DNA of 39,550 bases, from positions 1 through 39,550 of the forward strand of contig NZ_JAHLPV010000026.1 of assembly GCF_018918095.1 (NCBI RefSeq). The letters run 5' to 3'. The DNA is from Acetivibrio sp. MSJd-27. GTDB lineage: Bacteria > Bacillota > Clostridia > UMGS1840 > HGM11507. Shown here piece after piece: positions 36,065-39,550 of this stretch; positions within the stretch are counted from its first letter, which is position 1; every line of letters begins with the position of its first letter. The notes under the pieces are model-generated. The model ran no database searches. It was not told the origin of the DNA and saw only the letters and a list, made by a program, of their open reading frames with translations. A program made the translations under genes and the position numbers.

Positions 36065-39000
36065 ATGACAAGAACAAAAAAGATTTTAAGCGTTTTACTG
36101 GCAGTTTCCATCTTGTGTTCCGTCGTCCCTTCTGCGCTTGCCGCAGAGCCGGCAGGACCGTTTAAATCTCAGAAGCTGAATTCTAAGACATTTTTAGATG
36201 CTTATTCTCTGGGTGTTCCGCACACACAGTCGATTGGGATCGACAGCGTGGCCGGAATGGAAGACGGCGTACCTATGGTATATGCAACCTCTTCCGGCAA
36301 GCCGGGGAACTTCAATGTCATTGACATTGAAAACGAGAAGCTGGTGCGTTCTTTCTCCATGGGAGACTCCACTTCAAGCTGGTCTCATATCACCGACGGC
36401 AAAGGAAATGTGTGGATAGCCGGTTGTGAGCCTGCACAGCTCTATAAGTATGACACGAAGACGAAGGAGTTCAAGGGATACGGACAGGCTTTCAAACAGG
36501 GTGCGGCGTATAACCTTACTTTGGATGAAGAAGGTAACGTATATTTCGGAACGTTTCCGAACGCTTATGTGGTGAAGTTCGATATCAACACAGAACAGTA
36601 TGAGAATCTGGGACAGGTATTCCCCAATGAACGCTATGCGAGAAGCATTGAATACTATAAGGGAAAGATATATGCCGGCGGGCAGTCGGACAACACCAAA
36701 ATGGTGGAGATGGATCTTAAGACGAAAAAAATTACCGAAATTCCATTGCCTCAGCTGGACGGGAAGACCATTAAACCGACTACGGTCTATACCATGCGGA
36801 GATCCCGGCAGTATATTTTCGTCAACCTGAACGGAAAATTCGGGGATTACGGCGAATGGATCCAGTGTGTTTACAATGCGGACACCGGAAAATGGAAGGA
36901 TATCCTGACCAATGCGGGTTCCTTATATGCCTCCACCGAATTTGAAGGGGACGTATATCTAAAGGCCAATGACAAGCTGTGTATATTCCATTTGGATACC
37001 GGTACGCTGGAGCGGACCGAGAAACCCTATACCTGGTCACCCCGGGGCGTGACAGGTGTGTACGTCAACGGAAGAAAATGTCTGGCGACGGCGGATTACA
37101 GCGGTTACGCCGGCGTGTACGATATTGAAAAAGGCGAATACCGGAAGATCACAGAAGCACCGATGAAGGGCACGGGAGCCGTTCTGCAGAGTCTTGTCTG
37201 TAACACGGAAACCGACCGTTTGTATTGCGGCAGCGTAATGGGTGCCAGCTGTGCGGAAATCGATGGAAAGACGGGCAAATTGATTCGGCGTTTCTCTCTG
37301 GGACAGCCGGAGGGCTTGTATATTGAAAACAATACCATGTATGCGGGAATTTATCCGGCCGGGCAATTTGACAAGCTGGAGATCGGCGCGCCGGATGATC
37401 AGGAAGTAAAGCGGACCAAGCTGTTTACATTTGGAGAAGAACAACAGCGGCCTTATATCATCAAGCCTATGGAGGACGATTACTTTATCATAGGGTCCGT
37501 TCCGAACTACGGACAGCTGGGCGGCGCTTTAACCATCTACAACAAAAAGACCAATGAGTTTAAAGTATACCGGAATGTGGTGCAGGATCAATCGGTTGTA
37601 GGGCTGGCCTATAAGGACGGCCTGATTTACGGCGCTACCTGTATTTCGGGCGGACTGGGAACCAATCCAAGTCAGCCTTCCGCGAAACTTTTTGTGTTCG
37701 ATCCGAAGATCGGACAGAAGACGAAGGAATGGGTTCCTCAGTTCCCCTCCAGAATGGGAACGCCGATCCGGCATATCGGAGATCTGGAAGTAGGACCTGA
37801 CGGAAATATCTGGGGCGCATGCCAGGAGATGCTCTTCTGTATGGATCCCAAGACACAGGATATCAAAAAGACACTGTTTTTAAACGACGTAAAATGGTAC
37901 GAAGGCTCCCTGTGGCGTCCAGTGTACCTGCGCTGGGGCAAGGACGGGTTACTGTATACCTCTCAGGGCAACGTCCCCAATGTGATTGATATTGACACGA
38001 TGGAATATATCCGTCTTACCAAGCAGGCGGGCGGTTCCTCCCCAATGATTTCTCTGGACAGTCAGGATAATATTTATATTACGGTGGACACCGAGCTCAG
38101 AAAAATCTGCAGTGTTCCGCGCAAGTTAGACAATGCAGCACTCAGAAATATTTATCAGGGCACAGATGGCGGTATGGCATTGTTTGTTGACAACCGTTAT
38201 GCCATTGTAAACGGAGGAATGGCGCAGATTGATCCGGAGAATATCGATGTCACCCCAATTGTAAAGGATGACAGAACCCTTGTACCTGTAAGGTTTATCG
38301 CGGAGAGCATCGGTGCTTCCGTGGGATGGGATGATCCGACCCAGACCGTGACCGTCAACCGCGGTTCCGATGTGATCAAACTGGTTTTGGGAAGCGATAA
38401 AATGCTGGTAAATAGCACGGAACAGACATTGGATGTTCCGGCCCAGACCTTAAACGATCGCACTTTGCTGCCGCTTCGCGCTATTGTGGAAGCACTTGGA
38501 CAAAAAGTGTTCTGGGATGACAGAGGACTGATCGTCATTCAAAGCGATGAGAGCAAACTGCCGTCCGACAAGACGGTTATCGATGATACTGTGTATTTCT
38601 TCGACAGTTATGCTACGGCGGAGTACAGCAAATATACCGACAAAAAAGTGATACTGGATGCCCATAAAGAATACAATGAAAAATATGCTGCAAACAAAGT
38701 GGAAGTTCCCAATTTCAGCTTTGAAAACGGCACAGTGGGCACGAAAGAGGTTGACAACTGGAAATTGCTGACGAAGAATGGGGAAAATACCGATTATTAT
38801 CTGAGCGATGAGATGGCAATCGATGGCGAAAAGGCTCTTTACCTGGAGGATACCAATACCAAAGGGGGCGTCGGCGTTATGGTGGACGCGATCCCTGTGA
38901 AGGAAGGAGCAAAGCGGTACGTCATGAAAACCGATATGTTTATCACCGAGGGAAGATGCTCCATCTATCTGCGTTTCCTGGACGCCAACAAAAAGGAGAT

Positions 39001-39172
39001 CAAAAGTGAGGCAAACCATGTGGAAACAGGCGTGGGAGAATGGCAGACAGCGGTGATAGACGCGGAAGTTCCGGCGGGCACCGCCTATGTTCAGCCTTTG
39101 ATGAATGTTACAGCCTTCTTCATGACAAAAGCATATTATGATAATGTCCAACTATATGCTTTTGACAAATAA
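36065..39172 (+). CDS. Secreted beta-propeller/stalk protein with C-terminal carbohydrate-binding-like module
   Basis: This 1035-aa protein has AAAGGAGAGG before ATG 36065 and a signal peptide (1-27). Residues about 40-690 are propeller repeats close to the 29549-32041 protein: NFNVIDIENEKLVRSF, SWSHITDGKGNVWIAGCEPA, NVYFGTFPNAYVVKFD and NVIDIDTMEYIRL all have direct counterparts there. Two stalk repeats follow (about 707-826; DRTLVPVRFIAESIGASVGW and DRTLLPLRAIVEALG). It then extends, unlike its paralogue, with a CBM4/9-like beta-sandwich (about 880-1035; EVPNFSFENGTVG, KALYLEDTN, YYDNVQLYAF). This suggests a surface protein that recognises or processes a glycan. It has its own promoter and a strong terminator. 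Enzymatic activity cannot be assigned. Confidence 0.87.
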   Translation: MTRTKKILSVLLAVSILCSVVPSALAAEPAGPFKSQKLNSKTFLDAYSLGVPHTQSIGIDSVAGMEDGVPMVYATSSGKPGNFNVIDIENEKLVRSFSMGDSTSSWSHITDGKGNVWIAGCEPAQLYKYDTKTKEFKGYGQAFKQGAAYNLTLDEEGNVYFGTFPNAYVVKFDINTEQYENLGQVFPNERYARSIEYYKGKIYAGGQSDNTKMVEMDLKTKKITEIPLPQLDGKTIKPTTVYTMRRSRQYIFVNLNGKFGDYGEWIQCVYNADTGKWKDILTNAGSLYASTEFEGDVYLKANDKLCIFHLDTGTLERTEKPYTWSPRGVTGVYVNGRKCLATADYSGYAGVYDIEKGEYRKITEAPMKGTGAVLQSLVCNTETDRLYCGSVMGASCAEIDGKTGKLIRRFSLGQPEGLYIENNTMYAGIYPAGQFDKLEIGAPDDQEVKRTKLFTFGEEQQRPYIIKPMEDDYFIIGSVPNYGQLGGALTIYNKKTNEFKVYRNVVQDQSVVGLAYKDGLIYGATCISGGLGTNPSQPSAKLFVFDPKIGQKTKEWVPQFPSRMGTPIRHIGDLEVGPDGNIWGACQEMLFCMDPKTQDIKKTLFLNDVKWYEGSLWRPVYLRWGKDGLLYTSQGNVPNVIDIDTMEYIRLTKQAGGSSPMISLDSQDNIYITVDTELRKICSVPRKLDNAALRNIYQGTDGGMALFVDNRYAIVNGGMAQIDPENIDVTPIVKDDRTLVPVRFIAESIGASVGWDDPTQTVTVNRGSDVIKLVLGSDKMLVNSTEQTLDVPAQTLNDRTLLPLRAIVEALGQKVFWDDRGLIVIQSDESKLPSDKTVIDDTVYFFDSYATAEYSKYTDKKVILDAHKEYNEKYAANKVEVPNFSFENGTVGTKEVDNWKLLTKNGENTDYYLSDEMAIDGEKALYLEDTNTKGGVGVMVDAIPVKEGAKRYVMKTDMFITEGRCSIYLRFLDANKKEIKSEANHVETGVGEWQTAVIDAEVPAGTAYVQPLMNVTAFFMTKAYYDNVQLYAFDK

Positions 39173-39180
39173 TTATTTCC

Positions 39181-39222
39181 AAAACTGCACGGCGTTGTAA
39201 AAACAGCGCCGTGCAGTTTTTT
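39181..39222. terminator. Strong bidirectional terminator
   Basis: AAAACTGCACGGCG pairs with CGCCGTGCAGTTTT (14 bp) over a short loop with further TGT/ACA pairing. T runs on both strands suit termination of the propeller gene from the left and of the small Cys-rich gene from the right. Confidence 0.85.
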
Positions 39223-39251
39223 GTGATATGAAGAAACAAGCAAGAAATTAC

Positions 39252-39428
39252 TTATTCCGCTTTTTCTGCATCCGTTCTCTCCTCATGATGCGCGCATGCC
39301 GCGTCATCCGGTTTCTTGTTTCTGACACATTTGTGCGTACAGTGACCGCAGTAAACCTTTTCAAAAAACGTTTCTTTCCTGTAGTGCTGAATAAAAAATC
39401 TACAGCTTTTGCATGTTTTTTCTTCCAT
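39252..39428 (-). CDS. Small Cys-rich conserved hypothetical protein (zinc-ribbon-like)
   Basis: This 58-aa protein is read on the minus strand, from ATG (complement of 39426-39428) to TAA (complement of 39252-39254). It has a regular spacing of metal-ligand residues: CKSCRFFIQHY, then YCGHCTHKCVRNKKPDD, then ACAHHE. The pattern CxxC-QHY-CGHC-KPDD-C-H resembles small uncharacterised firmicute proteins I recall, which supports it as a real gene; zinc or iron binding is inference. No good Shine-Dalgarno sequence precedes the ATG, and a hairpin lies ten bases upstream. The bidirectional terminator follows its stop. Frames on the other strand over the same bases look like shadows. Confidence 0.7.
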   Translation of the reverse strand: MEEKTCKSCRFFIQHYRKETFFEKVYCGHCTHKCVRNKKPDDAACAHHEERTDAEKAE

Positions 39429-39438
39429 GTTATCACGT

Positions 39439-39475
39439 ATAATTAAACCATCTCGAAAGGGGTGGTTTTAATTAT
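39439..39475. terminator. GAAA-capped hairpin, likely terminator for a gene beyond the right edge
   Basis: ATAATTAAACCATCTC pairs with GGGGTGGTTTTAATTAT (16 pairs, two G-U, one bulged T) around a GAAA loop. Read on the minus strand it is a GC core followed by TTTAATTAT. It lies just upstream of the Cys-rich gene, so it could terminate an upstream gene or be part of that gene's leader. Confidence 0.45.
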
Positions 39476-39504
39476 ATCTCCTTTCTTAAAGTTTTTGATT
39501 ATAT

Positions 39505-39532
39505 TTGCAGGAGTAGCTACCTGCGATATAAT
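39505..39532 (+). promoter_or_regulatory. Possible promoter reading out of the window
   Basis: TTGCAG (39505-39510), 16 bases, TATAAT (39527-39532). No gene start follows before the window ends. It could drive a + strand gene beyond the edge, or be chance in an AT-rich stretch. Confidence 0.3.
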
Positions 39533-39550
39533 AAAGACAAGCACTGTGGA

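Noticed and set aside
39228-39446. + strand frame of 72 codons after the propeller gene
   Set aside because: It is complementary to the Cys-rich minus-strand gene, whose Cys/His spacing is far more gene-like.
39462-39550. GTG-started hydrophobic + strand frame at the right edge
   Set aside because: Its start lies inside the GAAA-capped hairpin, spacing to the putative site is wrong, and TATATCTCCTTTC reads better as a Shine-Dalgarno sequence on the other strand.
1-39550. tRNA, rRNA genes or CRISPR arrays
   Set aside because: I saw no T-loop/acceptor pattern, rRNA-like stretch or regularly spaced direct repeats anywhere in the window; a tRNAscan or CRISPR scan would settle it.

Overview
This window reads as a chromosomal segment of a Gram-positive anaerobe of the class Clostridia. 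The evidence is firmicute-type ribosome-binding sites (AGGAGG/GGAGG), a bacterial tyrosine-kinase (CpsB/C/D-type) polysaccharide module, a metG-tatD-trmK-Nif3 housekeeping cluster, and many secreted proteins with S-layer homology (SLH) domains, copper-amine-oxidase-type stalk domains, cohesin and dockerin. SLH-rich, polysaccharide-degrading Clostridia are the best guess; genus cannot be fixed from the sequence. Most genes lie on the + strand. The exceptions are a CBM9-like gene (6692-7282) and a tiny Cys-rich gene (39252-39428).

Layout. (1) 1-362: a hairpin and a decayed ORF tail, then a promoter. (2) 363-5286: a giant secreted protein with two calcineurin-type phosphoesterase domains, a cohesin-like domain and a C-terminal dockerin, broken by a frameshift near 2905. 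(3) 5348-6430: a single-cohesin, triple-SLH anchoring protein. (4) 6692-7282 (-): CBM9-like protein ending at a perfect palindromic terminator. (5) 7393-11410: a tight four-gene operon of polysaccharide co-polymerase, tyrosine kinase, PHP phosphatase and membrane sugar-nucleotide dehydratase. (6) 11405-11721: a large composite inverted repeat followed by a terminator-like hairpin. (7) 11813-13465: SLH protein. (8) 13695-15020: NSS-type Na+ symporter. (9) 15202-20314: metG, tatD, a PfkB sugar-phosphate kinase, trmK and a Nif3-like gene. (10) 20315-21309: about 1 kb without an ordinary gene, holding a terminator, a -10 element, a second hairpin and a short SD-led ORF interrupted by an in-frame UGA. 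(11) 21310-35818: a run of surface genes: a 1207-aa modular protein, two SLH proteins, a beta-propeller/stalk protein, an orphan solute-binding lipoprotein and a GH20-like hexosaminidase. (12) 36065-39172: a second beta-propeller/stalk protein with an added carbohydrate-binding-like module. (13) 39173-39550: a strong bidirectional terminator, the small Cys-rich gene and a GAAA-capped hairpin.

How they may fit together (inference). The polysaccharide operon could make or regulate a wall polysaccharide of the kind SLH domains bind. The SLH proteins would be displayed on it. The cohesin-SLH protein could dock the dockerin-bearing phosphoesterase. The propeller/stalk proteins, solute-binding protein and GH20 enzyme look like a surface glycan recognition and uptake set. 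The most unusual points are the cohesin/dockerin pair built round phosphoesterases instead of a polysaccharide hydrolase, the paired propeller/stalk proteins flanking a transporter component and an exo-hexosaminidase, and the UGA-interrupted leader ORF.
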